In this document: positions 26,741 to 35,137 of the stretch, piece by piece | Layout of the letters: every line of letters starts with the position of its first letter | How positions within the stretch are numbered: position 1 is the first letter of the stretch | Origin: Paenibacillus antri | GTDB lineage: Bacteria; Bacillota; Bacilli; Paenibacillales; YIM-B00363 | DNA length: 64,000 bases | Reading direction: 5' to 3' | Assembly (NCBI RefSeq): GCF_005765165.1 | Contig: NZ_VCIW01000001.1 | Span: 372,001-436,000 of the forward strand | The notes under the pieces: generated by a model | The model's database searches: none | Told to the model about the DNA's origin: nothing | What the model saw: the letters and a program-made list of their open reading frames with translations, nothing else | Translations under genes and position numbers: made by a program

Positions 26741-28777
26741 TCAGCCATTCAACGCCTGGGCGAGACGCCGTAAGGCGGATTGGCTGTGCCGGTAAAACGT
26801 CGTGCGGCTCATGTGGAAATCGTCGGCCAGTTGGTTTTTATTCCGAGCCTTCGTAAGGTAACTTTCCCGCAATATCCGCTGATCCAGCGGCGACAAGGGA
26901 TGCGTGGGACGCTCTTCCGTCAGCAGCGCCAGCACCTTCCCGCGCAGCTCGTCCTTCGTCCGGTAACGTCCACCATCCCCGACGTACGGATCCAGCGCGT
27001 CGCCTTCGTCGTATAGCCGTTGCAGGATGAGCTTTGCGTCCTGTTCGGCCAGGCGCATCCGTTCGCCCGTCCCGCCGGCCGGCCGCTCCTCCCCGTTGCC
27101 GCCGTCCGCCCCCGTATGCCGAATGACCGTCTTCATCCAAGCGTCGAATCGAACGTGCCGGAAGTCGATCTCCCACTTCGTCATGCCGCCGACTTGTCCC
27201 AAATCGTGGAACCCGAACACCGACAGCAGACCGTTCAGCTGCGGGTCGGCCGACACCATCCTGCCTCTCCAGCCGCCGGTCATCATGATGAACCACTCCA
27301 GCATCAAGACGCCGCCGATTTCCTCCGGCTGGTAGACCGAGCGGCTGGAGTCGACGGCGGCAAGCGCCACGAGCATCGTATCCGCCGCCTCGGGAGGAAG
27401 CTGACGAAGCGATTCCGCTTCTTCCCCGAGCAATACCGGAAATTCGGGCGTGTACCGTTCGAGCAGCGGCATCGTCCGCGCATGCAGCAGGATGCCGGCG
27501 CTGAAGGCGATCGGGCGGCCCTCCGCGTTCCGTACGACGCAGATCCCCTCAGGGGAATGCGCCGCGATCTCTTCGAGCAGCGCCGCATACTGTCCCGCGA
27601 GCGCCAGCTCCGATTGCCAATTGTTCTCCTCCACGGACGCGGCCAGCAGCCGCTGCAGCTCCGGCAAGTCGGCCGGCTCGAACGGGCGCCGCTCCCCGAT
27701 GTCCACGTTGGACGTAAAGACGGCGTAGGCGTTGGTCGAGGGCAGAAACTCTCGGTACAGCTCCAAGACGTGACCCGCGATCCGCATCTGCGACTTCTTG
27801 TCGGCTTCGGGGAACCGCTCCTCCAGCAGCGCGAACGCCTTCCGGCGCAGCCGTCGGAACGCCTCCGGGAACGCGGCGGCGTAATCCTCGCGCAGCAGGC
27901 GGGCGACCAGCGGATGCAGCGCCCATCCTTGCGGCGTCCCGAGGACGAACGACAGCCGTCCCAGCGCATGCACGTCGGCGACGTCGAGGGGAGCGTCCAG
28001 CATTCGATTCAGCGTCTGCGGGTCGGACGGCGGCAGCAGCGACATCGCGGTCAAGACGCGGTGCAGCGACGGCGAGGTCGCTTCCCGCAGCAATTCGGCC
28101 GTGACGATCGAAGGGATCCCGCGAGGCGCGGCTTCGCCGTTCGAACGCATCCACTCGACGGTAAGCGCGAGCAGGAGCGGATGCCCCTCCGACTTCCGCG
28201 CGATCTCCTCCTGTACGTCCGCCGCGAGGCCGCTATGCCGCAAGTACGCCTGCACCTCCCGCCGCGTGAACGGCTGCAGCGGAAAGGAGCGAACGCGGGG
28301 CCCCCAATGCGGATTCGTTCGCCAGGTCAAGGGCAGACCGTTCCGAGACGCCGCCGCGAGCAGCACCTGAGCGGATGCCAGCTTCGGCAGGAAGCTGGAC
28401 AGCAGCCAGCCCTCGAGACGATCGATCCGCTCGCCGTTATCCAGCAGCAGCACGGTCCGCTGCCGCGACAATTCGGCGACGACGAAGGTTAACAGCGGCA
28501 TGTCCGCCGGACGCGTACGACCGTACTCGCTCTCCAGCGTCGTCTCCAGACCGGTCAGGAACGCGCCGGACGTGGACGTCTCGCCCGACCCGTCCAGCCA
28601 CAACGTCATCGCCGATGCCCGACCGGCGCCGCGCGCCATCTCCATCAGCAGCGTCGTCTTGCCGATCCCCCCGATGCCCGAGATCGAAAAGACCGTCGTC
28701 TCGGCGGCCGGATCCGTCATCCATTCCTCGAATCTCGCTATCTCTTCGACGAAGCCGATCACAGGTACTCGATTCAT
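26741..28777 (-). CDS. STAND-type NTPase with C-terminal helix-turn-helix
   Basis: 678 residues. The NB-ARC/AAA-like NTPase begins at once: P-loop GIGGIGKTT (K40), Walker B VLLLDN (D113), and a sensor region R-x-F-x-L-x-P-F (VRSFPLQPFTRREV). An arm/winged-helix portion follows at about 240-330 (RVLTAMSLLPPSDP) and a long helical middle. The last 55 residues look like a DNA-binding unit (LADDFHMSRTTFYRHSQSALRRL). The layout is that of signal-transducing regulators of the STAND class, but the usual TPR/WD sensor repeats are not obvious. No neighbour is co-transcribed. Target genes and ligand are unknown. The ribosome site is weak. Confidence 0.78.
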   Translation of the reverse strand: MNRVPVIGFVEEIARFEEWMTDPAAETTVFSISGIGGIGKTTLLMEMARGAGRASAMTLWLDGSGETSTSGAFLTGLETTLESEYGRTRPADMPLLTFVVAELSRQRTVLLLDNGERIDRLEGWLLSSFLPKLASAQVLLAAASRNGLPLTWRTNPHWGPRVRSFPLQPFTRREVQAYLRHSGLAADVQEEIARKSEGHPLLLALTVEWMRSNGEAAPRGIPSIVTAELLREATSPSLHRVLTAMSLLPPSDPQTLNRMLDAPLDVADVHALGRLSFVLGTPQGWALHPLVARLLREDYAAAFPEAFRRLRRKAFALLEERFPEADKKSQMRIAGHVLELYREFLPSTNAYAVFTSNVDIGERRPFEPADLPELQRLLAASVEENNWQSELALAGQYAALLEEIAAHSPEGICVVRNAEGRPIAFSAGILLHARTMPLLERYTPEFPVLLGEEAESLRQLPPEAADTMLVALAAVDSSRSVYQPEEIGGVLMLEWFIMMTGGWRGRMVSADPQLNGLLSVFGFHDLGQVGGMTKWEIDFRHVRFDAWMKTVIRHTGADGGNGEERPAGGTGERMRLAEQDAKLILQRLYDEGDALDPYVGDGGRYRTKDELRGKVLALLTEERPTHPLSPLDQRILRESYLTKARNKNQLADDFHMSRTTFYRHSQSALRRLAQALNG

Positions 28778-28912
28778 CCCGCACTCAACTTTCTTCGGAC
28801 AAAGTATGAAATATGAAACAAAAACGAAACATTCCAGAACCTACTATTATTTTATACTATGAAAAGGTCTGAATACATTTCATCTTGCACGCAACGAAGG
28901 AGCAATGCATCT

Positions 28913-31900
28913 ATGAAACGCATTTCCTTATTCGTAGTCTGGACGATCGTCCTGGCGCTCGCGATTCCGCCGGGATGGCACATGCCGTCGGCCCGCGCCG
29001 CCGAGCCGCCGGTTCCGCCCGTCGTCGACGGGTGGGTGCAGGTGTCCACCGCCGCCCAGCTGATGTACCTGAACGAAAATCAAACGGAGTACGTCGCGGG
29101 AAACATCCGGCTGACGAACGATATCGCGCTGCCGGAAGGCTTCGAGTGGAGACCGTTCGGCGGCAACGGCGTCCCGGCTTTCAGCGGCGTCTTCGACGGC
29201 GGGGGACACCGCGTTACCGGCGTCTCGATCGTAGACGACGCCGGAGACGACGGCGACGATTACGCGTACGCCGGATTTTTCGGCGATACTCGCGGTACCG
29301 TTAACAACCTCGGTGTGTCGGTCGACATCTTCGCCGGCGAATACGCAGGCGGGTTGGCCGGAGTGCAGAGCGGCGGCCTCATCGACCGCTCCTATTCGGT
29401 AGGAATCGTGAGAGGAAAGCTAGGGGCCGGGAGTGCCTCCGTCGTCGCGGGACTCGTCGGCGCGTCGAATAACGCGAGTATCGCGCGCTCCTACTCCGCG
29501 GCCTCCGTCGACAGCGGAACCGCGCCTAATATTTACGCAGCGGGTCTCGTCGGAAGCAAAGGCGCGGGCGACGTCGACGACGTGTATGCGAGAGGCTCCG
29601 TCTCCAACCGAAGCGGAGGCGTCTATCTGCACTCCGCGGGTCTCGCGGCGTTCCTCATTAACGGCGACATACGGGGCGCCTATTCGGCCGGACCGGTCGG
29701 TGCCGCCCCCCCGGGGACGGCCTACCCCTTCGTCCGCGGATTTATCGCCTCTATCGCCTCCACCGGCAACGTCGCGAGCTCGTATTTCGATCGCGACGCG
29801 AGCGGTACGACGGACGGAGGGGCGGGCGGGGCGATCGGCCTTCCGACCGCTTCGATGAAGCAAGCGTCCAGTTACGCGGGGTGGGATTTCGCGAATACGT
29901 GGGTCATCCATCCGAGCGTGAACGACGGGTACCCGTACTTGCGCCACGCGATCGTGACGGAGTCGCTGCCCTCCGCAACGAAGGACGTACCTTATTCTTA
30001 TACGCTCGGCGCTTTCGAAGGCGCGGATACGACGTTGAATTGGAGCGCCGACGGGCTGCCGACCGGGATGACGATGAACGGGGCGGGGGCGATTCAAGGG
30101 ACGCCCGAACAGTCGGGCGCGTTCGAGGTGACCGTCACCGCCGTCGATGCTGGGGGCGTCGGCGATTCGAAGACGTTCTCCCTGGTCATCGAAGCATACG
30201 CTTCGGAACCGGCTTCGTTCGCGGTCGGACCGGGCGCCGCCTACGGTACGACCCGGGCGACCGCGGTTCCCGGCGCGGCGGACCATACGTTCCTATATAC
30301 GCTTACCGGCTCTGCGCCTGAGCGGCCGCTCGTCGGAGCCGACGTTCCGGCGGAAGCGATCGCGTATGAGGCGGGCAGCGACATTCCGTCGGCGAACGTC
30401 GGCCAATACCTGGCCCTCTACGAAGCCGACGCACAAGGGCGGGTCGCGGCATGGGGGAGCGTCGCGCTCGAGGCGGGGCATATCCAGTCGTCCGTCGGCA
30501 CGGTGACGGGATCGGTCTACGGCGTAGGCGACGTTCCGATCGCTGGCGCGACCGTCTCCATCGACGCCGCGTCGACGACGACCGACGTATACGGACGCTT
30601 CGCGCTCGCGAACGTCGGGCAAGGCGGCCGAACGCTGCAGGCGGTCGCCGGCGGATACGATCCGGCGGACGTCGCCATCGTCGTCGTCGCGGGCGAGACG
30701 GTCGATATCGGGATCGTCTCGCTCTCGCCGACGCCGATTCCGGCCACCGGCGTGCGCATCGACGCGTCCGACTTCACGATGACCGTCGGCGATCCGCCTC
30801 GGCGGCTGACCGCGACGGTCGAACCGGCGAACGCTTCCGATCCGACCGTCGTCTGGCGCTCCGATCGCGAGGACATCGCGACGGTCAGCCCCTCGGGCGA
30901 GGTGGCGGCCGTCGCTCCGGGCGTCGTGACGATCGCGGCGACGACGGCGGACGGCGCGCATACGGATCGCGTCGCCGTGACGGTGATGCCGGCGCCGCCG
31001 ACCGTCGGCTCGGTGACGGGCGCGGTGTACGGCGCGAACGGCAATCCGCTCGCCGTCGCGACGGTGTCCGTCGACGGCGTAGAGACGACGACCGACGTTC
31101 GCGGAAGCTTCGCGCTGACGAACGTCGCGCCGGGCAGCCGGACGGTGCGCGCGAGCGCCTCCGGGCATTCCCCGAAGGACGTCGCCGTCGTCGTCGTCGC
31201 GGGCGAGACGGTCGACGTCGGAACGATCGCCTTGTCGGCCGTCCGCGCGGACGACGACGATGACGACGAGGACGACTTCACCGCTTCGCCGGCGCCGGCG
31301 TCTCCGGCAGTCGAGACGATGCAAGTCAAGCTGAACGGAACGAGCCTAGCGATTCCCGTTCGACGGGAAACCGCGCCCGACGGCCGAAGCGCGCTGCGCT
31401 TGATCGCGGACGCGTCGATCGTAAGCGAGCTGTTCGCGGCCGGCGGCATCGCCGTCGTCGAAGCGAACGTCGATGACCCGATCGTGAAGCTCGACCTGCC
31501 CGCCTCGGCGCTAAGGGAAGCGCGGGAAGCGTACCCCGACGCGGCGCTGGAGCTGCGGGTCGACGGCGCGAGCTACAGGCTTCCGCTGCGCTACTGGCCG
31601 TCGCTCCCGGAAGCGGACACGCTGACGATCGCAATCGCGGATGCCGCGGGCGACGTCCAAGTCCGCGTGAGGAACGAATTGGCGAAGCAAGGCTATGAGA
31701 TGCTCGCCCTTCCCGTCGACTTCTCGCTGTACCTCGACGGGACGGAGCTGACCGGACGAGGCGAAGCGTATACCGTACGGACGGTCGCATTGGACGCCTT
31801 CCCCGATCCGCGTGCGTCTACCGTCGTGTGGGTCGATGCGAATAGCCGGCCTCATTACATCCCGTCGACCTTCCGTCCGACCGAGAACGGAGGCGGCGAA

Positions 31901-32521
31901 GCGGAATTTTACGCGCCGCATAACAGCCTGTACACCGTCATTCGAACGGAGCGGACGTTCTCCGACGTCCAAGGGCATTGGGCTCAAGACGACATCGAGC
32001 GGCTCGCGAACAAGCTGATCGTCGCGGGAGCGGCGGAGAACGCATTCCGTCCCGAGGATCCGGTCACTCGCGCCGAATTCGTCGCCTTGCTCGTTCGATC
32101 GCTGGGGCTGACCGAGTCGACGCGCGGCGCGCGCTTCGCCGACGTCTCGACGCGCGACTGGTACGCCGGGGCGGCGGGCGCGGCGGGCGAAGCGGGGCTG
32201 CTGACCGGGTACGAGGACGGCACGTTCCGACCGAACGCCCCGGTGACGCGGGAGCAGATGGCGGTCCTGCTCGACCGGGCGATGGCGTTCGCTTTCGGCG
32301 ACGCGAGCCCGACAACGTCGTCGATTTCGGCGGCGCGATTCAAGGATGCCGAAGACATCTCCGGCTGGGCGGGCGCCTCGATCGCGAGGCTGGTCGAAGC
32401 GGAAGTGCTGCAGGGCGGCCCGGACGCGCTCTTCCTGCCGCAAGCGACGGCTACGCGCGCGCAGTGCGCCGCCGCGCTGCGGCGTATGCTGCTGACTCTT
32501 CAATTTATCGACGCGGAATAA
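28913..32521 (+). CDS. SLH-anchored multidomain surface protein
   Basis: 1202-residue exported protein. Signal peptide (cleavage near ARA|AE, residue 29), then GLUG-like repeats at about 40-310 (YAGGLAG, SAGLAAF). A putative-Ig cadherin-like domain holds LPTGMTMNGAGAIQGTPEQSG. Two carboxypeptidase-regulatory-like modules are encoded at 30496-30720 and 31006-31230 and flank a BIG2 bacterial Ig domain. An acidic run of nine Asp/Glu and a further beta domain follow. The last 185 residues are three SLH motifs (FSDVQGHWAQDDIERL ... FRPEDPVTRAEF). The SLH motifs should bind pyruvylated secondary wall polymer. The start at 28913 follows AAGGAG. It is probably an adhesin or structural protein, and no catalytic domain was seen. 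Confidence 0.9.
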   Translation: MKRISLFVVWTIVLALAIPPGWHMPSARAAEPPVPPVVDGWVQVSTAAQLMYLNENQTEYVAGNIRLTNDIALPEGFEWRPFGGNGVPAFSGVFDGGGHRVTGVSIVDDAGDDGDDYAYAGFFGDTRGTVNNLGVSVDIFAGEYAGGLAGVQSGGLIDRSYSVGIVRGKLGAGSASVVAGLVGASNNASIARSYSAASVDSGTAPNIYAAGLVGSKGAGDVDDVYARGSVSNRSGGVYLHSAGLAAFLINGDIRGAYSAGPVGAAPPGTAYPFVRGFIASIASTGNVASSYFDRDASGTTDGGAGGAIGLPTASMKQASSYAGWDFANTWVIHPSVNDGYPYLRHAIVTESLPSATKDVPYSYTLGAFEGADTTLNWSADGLPTGMTMNGAGAIQGTPEQSGAFEVTVTAVDAGGVGDSKTFSLVIEAYASEPASFAVGPGAAYGTTRATAVPGAADHTFLYTLTGSAPERPLVGADVPAEAIAYEAGSDIPSANVGQYLALYEADAQGRVAAWGSVALEAGHIQSSVGTVTGSVYGVGDVPIAGATVSIDAASTTTDVYGRFALANVGQGGRTLQAVAGGYDPADVAIVVVAGETVDIGIVSLSPTPIPATGVRIDASDFTMTVGDPPRRLTATVEPANASDPTVVWRSDREDIATVSPSGEVAAVAPGVVTIAATTADGAHTDRVAVTVMPAPPTVGSVTGAVYGANGNPLAVATVSVDGVETTTDVRGSFALTNVAPGSRTVRASASGHSPKDVAVVVVAGETVDVGTIALSAVRADDDDDDEDDFTASPAPASPAVETMQVKLNGTSLAIPVRRETAPDGRSALRLIADASIVSELFAAGGIAVVEANVDDPIVKLDLPASALREAREAYPDAALELRVDGASYRLPLRYWPSLPEADTLTIAIADAAGDVQVRVRNELAKQGYEMLALPVDFSLYLDGTELTGRGEAYTVRTVALDAFPDPRASTVVWVDANSRPHYIPSTFRPTENGGGEAEFYAPHNSLYTVIRTERTFSDVQGHWAQDDIERLANKLIVAGAAENAFRPEDPVTRAEFVALLVRSLGLTESTRGARFADVSTRDWYAGAAGAAGEAGLLTGYEDGTFRPNAPVTREQMAVLLDRAMAFAFGDASPTTSSISAARFKDAEDISGWAGASIARLVEAEVLQGGPDALFLPQATATRAQCAAALRRMLLTLQFIDAE

Positions 32522-32527
32522 ACATAG

Positions 32528-32566
32528 AAGCGGGGCTGCAGGCATCATGCGGCTCCGCTTTCTTTC
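32528..32566 (+). terminator. Terminator after SLH gene
   Basis: Stem AAGCGGGGCTGCA with TGCGGCTCCGCTT (two G-U pairs), followed by TTCTTTC, starting 7 nt after the stop. Confidence 0.75.
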
Positions 32567-32591
32567 ATGTGTAGGTCAAACCGGAGACAAT

Positions 32592-32624
32592 GTCGTATAT
32601 ATCGACTTCACGTTGCTATATAAT
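32592..32624 (+). promoter_or_regulatory. Possible promoter of the radical SAM operon
   Basis: A perfect -10 TATAAT (32619-32624) lies 35 nt before the first gene. No good -35 is visible. GTCG-N7-CGAC (32592-32606) sits where a -35 would be, so activator or repressor control is possible. Confidence 0.35.
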
Positions 32625-32659
32625 GGAAAGGACGATCAAGAGGTTAGGAGGGTTCGCCA

Positions 32660-32917
32660 TTGGATTGCAAACGCCACCCGGGCGTCGCCGCGGCGCATGC
32701 CTGTCGGCAATGCGGAACGCCCCTGTGCGAAGGCTGCTTCGATCCCGCGACGGGCGCCTGCCGGGACGGCTGCAAGCGTACCGGCACCGCGGGGGGAATG
32801 ATTCCCGGACGTAACGTCTGGGTGAAGACGCTCGTCTCCATTCTTGCCATCATCGGCGCCATTACAGTGCTGCTTCTGGCGTTGTGCGCCGGAATCCTCT
32901 TTACGAATTTAGGCTGA
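32660..32917 (+). CDS. Small Cys-rich zinc-ribbon/B-box-like membrane protein
   Basis: 85 residues from TTG at 32660, with AGGAGGG 8 nt upstream. The first 40 residues hold a Cys/His cluster (CKRHPGVAAAHACRQCG and CEGCFDP, then CRDGC) that resembles a B-box-type zinc finger. The C-terminal 30 residues are one membrane helix (LVSILAIIGAITVLLLALCAGILF). It is therefore a membrane-tethered metal-binding module. It is first in the operon with the Lgt-like and radical SAM genes and ends 16 nt before the next start. It could hold the complex together or bind a metal; its function is unknown. Confidence 0.8.
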   Translation: MDCKRHPGVAAAHACRQCGTPLCEGCFDPATGACRDGCKRTGTAGGMIPGRNVWVKTLVSILAIIGAITVLLLALCAGILFTNLG

Positions 32918-32933
32918 GTTGGAGGCGGATCGG

Positions 32934-33716
32934 TTGTCGTTCCCTGTATACATCGCCATCGGCTCGTGGCAGCTGCATCCGCACGTCGTCTTCGAGTCGC
33001 TGTCGTACTTTATCGGCTTCCGGGTGTATTTATGGACTCGGACCAAAGGCGGCATCCCGCCGCTGATCGGCCTGCAAATCATCGCCGGCGCCATGGTCGG
33101 AGCGGCGGCGGGCTCGAAGCTGCTGTTCTGGCTGGAAGATCCGCTGCTGACCGTCTCGCACGCCGCCGCCGGCGATTGGACCGCGCTGCTCGCGGGCAAG
33201 ACGATCGTCGGAGGGCTGCTCGGCGGGCTGATCGGCGTGGAGCTCGCGAAGAAGCTGGCCGGTTGGAAGTCGTCGACCGGCGACGACTTCGTGCTGCCGC
33301 TCATCGTCGGCATGTGCATCGGGCGCGTCGGCTGCTTCTTGACCGGGCTCGAGGACGGCACGCACGGCACGCCGACGAGTTGGCCCATCGGCGTCGACTT
33401 CGGCGACGGCGTCCCTCGCCATCCGACGCAGCTCTACGAGATCGCCTTCCTGGTCGGGTTGGGAACGGCGCTGCACGTTATCCGCGGACGCATGCGGCGC
33501 GGCGACGCGTCTCTCCCTCCGGGAGCGGCGTTCCAGCTGTTCATGGCCGCTTACTTGCTGTACCGATTCGCCATCGATTTTATCAAGCCCACGCCTCACT
33601 TCTATCTGGGGCTTAACAACATTCAGCTCGCTTGCGCGGCGGGGCTGACGTACTACGCCGCGCTGCTGTCCAGATGGATCGATCCGAAGAAACGGGGGAT
33701 ACGCCATGCCCGCTAA
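32934..33716 (+). CDS. Lgt-family (prolipoprotein diacylglyceryl transferase-like) membrane protein, divergent
   Basis: 260 residues, multi-spanning. The start chosen is TTG at 32934 (GGAGG 8 nt upstream), giving SFPVYIAIGSWQLHPHVVFE, the Lgt-type N-terminus. RHPTQLYE and the GRVGCF region match Lgt. Housekeeping Lgt has R-x-G-N in that signature, with the Asn and a following Glu important. Here it reads R-V-G-C-F-L-T-G-L-E, so the Asn is replaced by Cys. It is therefore probably a paralogue that handles a phosphatidylglycerol-like lipid but not classical prolipoproteins. Its 3' end overlaps the radical SAM gene by 11 nt. The link to lipid chemistry comes from the family; the specific reaction is inferred. 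Confidence 0.82.
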   Translation: MSFPVYIAIGSWQLHPHVVFESLSYFIGFRVYLWTRTKGGIPPLIGLQIIAGAMVGAAAGSKLLFWLEDPLLTVSHAAAGDWTALLAGKTIVGGLLGGLIGVELAKKLAGWKSSTGDDFVLPLIVGMCIGRVGCFLTGLEDGTHGTPTSWPIGVDFGDGVPRHPTQLYEIAFLVGLGTALHVIRGRMRRGDASLPPGAAFQLFMAAYLLYRFAIDFIKPTPHFYLGLNNIQLACAAGLTYYAALLSRWIDPKKRGIRHAR

Positions 33717-35133
33717 TCGACCTTATGTATTCCACGAACTGACGAACAGCATCTGCTCGACGTGTTTCCGGAAGGTAGAGGCTAAGATCGTTATCGAAAA
33801 CGAGAAGGTGTTCATGCACAAGCGCTGCTTGCGGCATGGGCCGGAGAAGGTGCTTCTCTCGATGGACGTCGAGTACTACAAGCGGTGCCGCGACTTCAAT
33901 AAGCCGTCGGAGATGCCGCTGCAATGGAACACTCCGATCCGTTACGGCTGCCCCTACGACTGCGGGCTGTGCCCGGATCACGAGCAGCACAGCTGCCTCA
34001 CCTTGATCGAAGTCACGGACCAATGCAATCTGCAATGCCCGATATGCTACGCGGAATCGGGACCGCATCGGGCGACCTACCGCTCCCTCGAGCAGATCGA
34101 AGCGATGTTCGACAGGGTCGTCCGTAACGAAGGAGAACCCGACATCGTGCAAATCAGCGGCGGGGAACCGACGACGCATCCGAACTTTTTCGAAATCCTC
34201 GATCTTGCGAAGAAGAAACCTATCAAACATCTGATGGTGAACACGAACGGCATCCGCATTGCGCAGGACCGCGAGTTCGCCAAGCGGTTGGCTTCCTATA
34301 TGCCGGGATTCGAGCTGTATTTGCAGTTCGACAGCTTCGAGGCGGATACGCTCAAGGAGCTGCGAGGCGCAGACCTGCGAGGCATCCGCGCGAAGGCGAT
34401 CGAGCATTTGAACGAGTTCAACGTCTCGACGACGCTCGTCGTTACGCTTAAGAAAGGGCTGAACGACCGGGAAATCGGCGATATCATCCGGTACGGACTG
34501 AAGCAGCGGGCGGTGCGGGGCGTCACCTTCCAGCCGATCCAGGCGGCCGGGCGCCTCGACGAGTACGATCCGTCGAAGGACCGACTGACGCTCAGCGAGG
34601 TGCGCCGCGGCATTATCGAGCAATCCGGCGTCTTCCGGGAAGAGGATATGCTGCCGGTGCCCTGCCACCCGGACTGTCTGGCGATGGGCTACGCCCTGAA
34701 GCTCGGCGACGAGGTCGTTCCGCTCACCGGCATGATCGATCCGGCCGTTCTCCTCGAGGGCGGGCGCAACACGATCGTGTTCGAGTCGGACGAGACGCTC
34801 AAGTCGCACATCTTCAAGCTGTTCTCGACGGCGCACTCCCCGGAATCGTCCGCGCTGTCGCTGAAGAGTCTGCTCTGCTGCCTGCCGATGGCGGCCGCGC
34901 CCGACGCGATCGGCTACGACAACGTATTCCGCGTCATCATCATGCAGTTTCTAGACGCGTATAACTTCGACGTCCGATCCGTCAAGAAGTCGTGCGTGCA
35001 CATCGTCCACCCGGACGGCCGCGTCATTCCGTTCGACACGTACAACATGTTTTACCGGGACGATAAAGAGCAGCTTCTTGCGGAACGAAAGGCGGAAGTC
35101 GCCGAGGCGTTCGGGCTTGCCGCTCCGAAATAA
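33706..35133 (+). CDS. Radical SAM protein of the Tes/MJ0619-like family
   Basis: 475 residues. The N-terminal part has CSTC (C17, C20) and C41-L-R-H, a rubredoxin-like metal site. A second cluster, C82-x3-C86-x2-C89-x7-C97 (GCPYDCGLCPDHEQHSC), precedes the radical SAM motif CNLQCPIC (C107, C111, C114). ISGGEPTTHPNFFE, VNTNGIRIA and KGLNDREIGDIIRYG complete the barrel. More cysteines occur in PVPCHPDC and LLCC near the C-terminus. This arrangement is the one I know from MJ0619/Tes, which joins lipid tails in archaeal tetraether synthesis, and from bacterial homologues linked to membrane-spanning lipids. The overlap with an Lgt-like gene favours a lipid substrate. The reaction is not proven. 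Confidence 0.82.
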   Translation: MPANRPYVFHELTNSICSTCFRKVEAKIVIENEKVFMHKRCLRHGPEKVLLSMDVEYYKRCRDFNKPSEMPLQWNTPIRYGCPYDCGLCPDHEQHSCLTLIEVTDQCNLQCPICYAESGPHRATYRSLEQIEAMFDRVVRNEGEPDIVQISGGEPTTHPNFFEILDLAKKKPIKHLMVNTNGIRIAQDREFAKRLASYMPGFELYLQFDSFEADTLKELRGADLRGIRAKAIEHLNEFNVSTTLVVTLKKGLNDREIGDIIRYGLKQRAVRGVTFQPIQAAGRLDEYDPSKDRLTLSEVRRGIIEQSGVFREEDMLPVPCHPDCLAMGYALKLGDEVVPLTGMIDPAVLLEGGRNTIVFESDETLKSHIFKLFSTAHSPESSALSLKSLLCCLPMAAAPDAIGYDNVFRVIIMQFLDAYNFDVRSVKKSCVHIVHPDGRVIPFDTYNMFYRDDKEQLLAERKAEVAEAFGLAAPK

Positions 35134-35137
35134 GACG

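Noticed and set aside
27020-28492. Long plus-strand frame of 490 codons
   Set aside because: Antisense shadow of the STAND NTPase, with no recognisable motif and composition typical of reversed GC-rich codons.
30440-31324. Possible extra gene in the Asp/Arg-rich frames of the SLH region
   Set aside because: The alternative frames simply read the GAC/GTC-rich codons of the surface protein out of phase, with no start signal.
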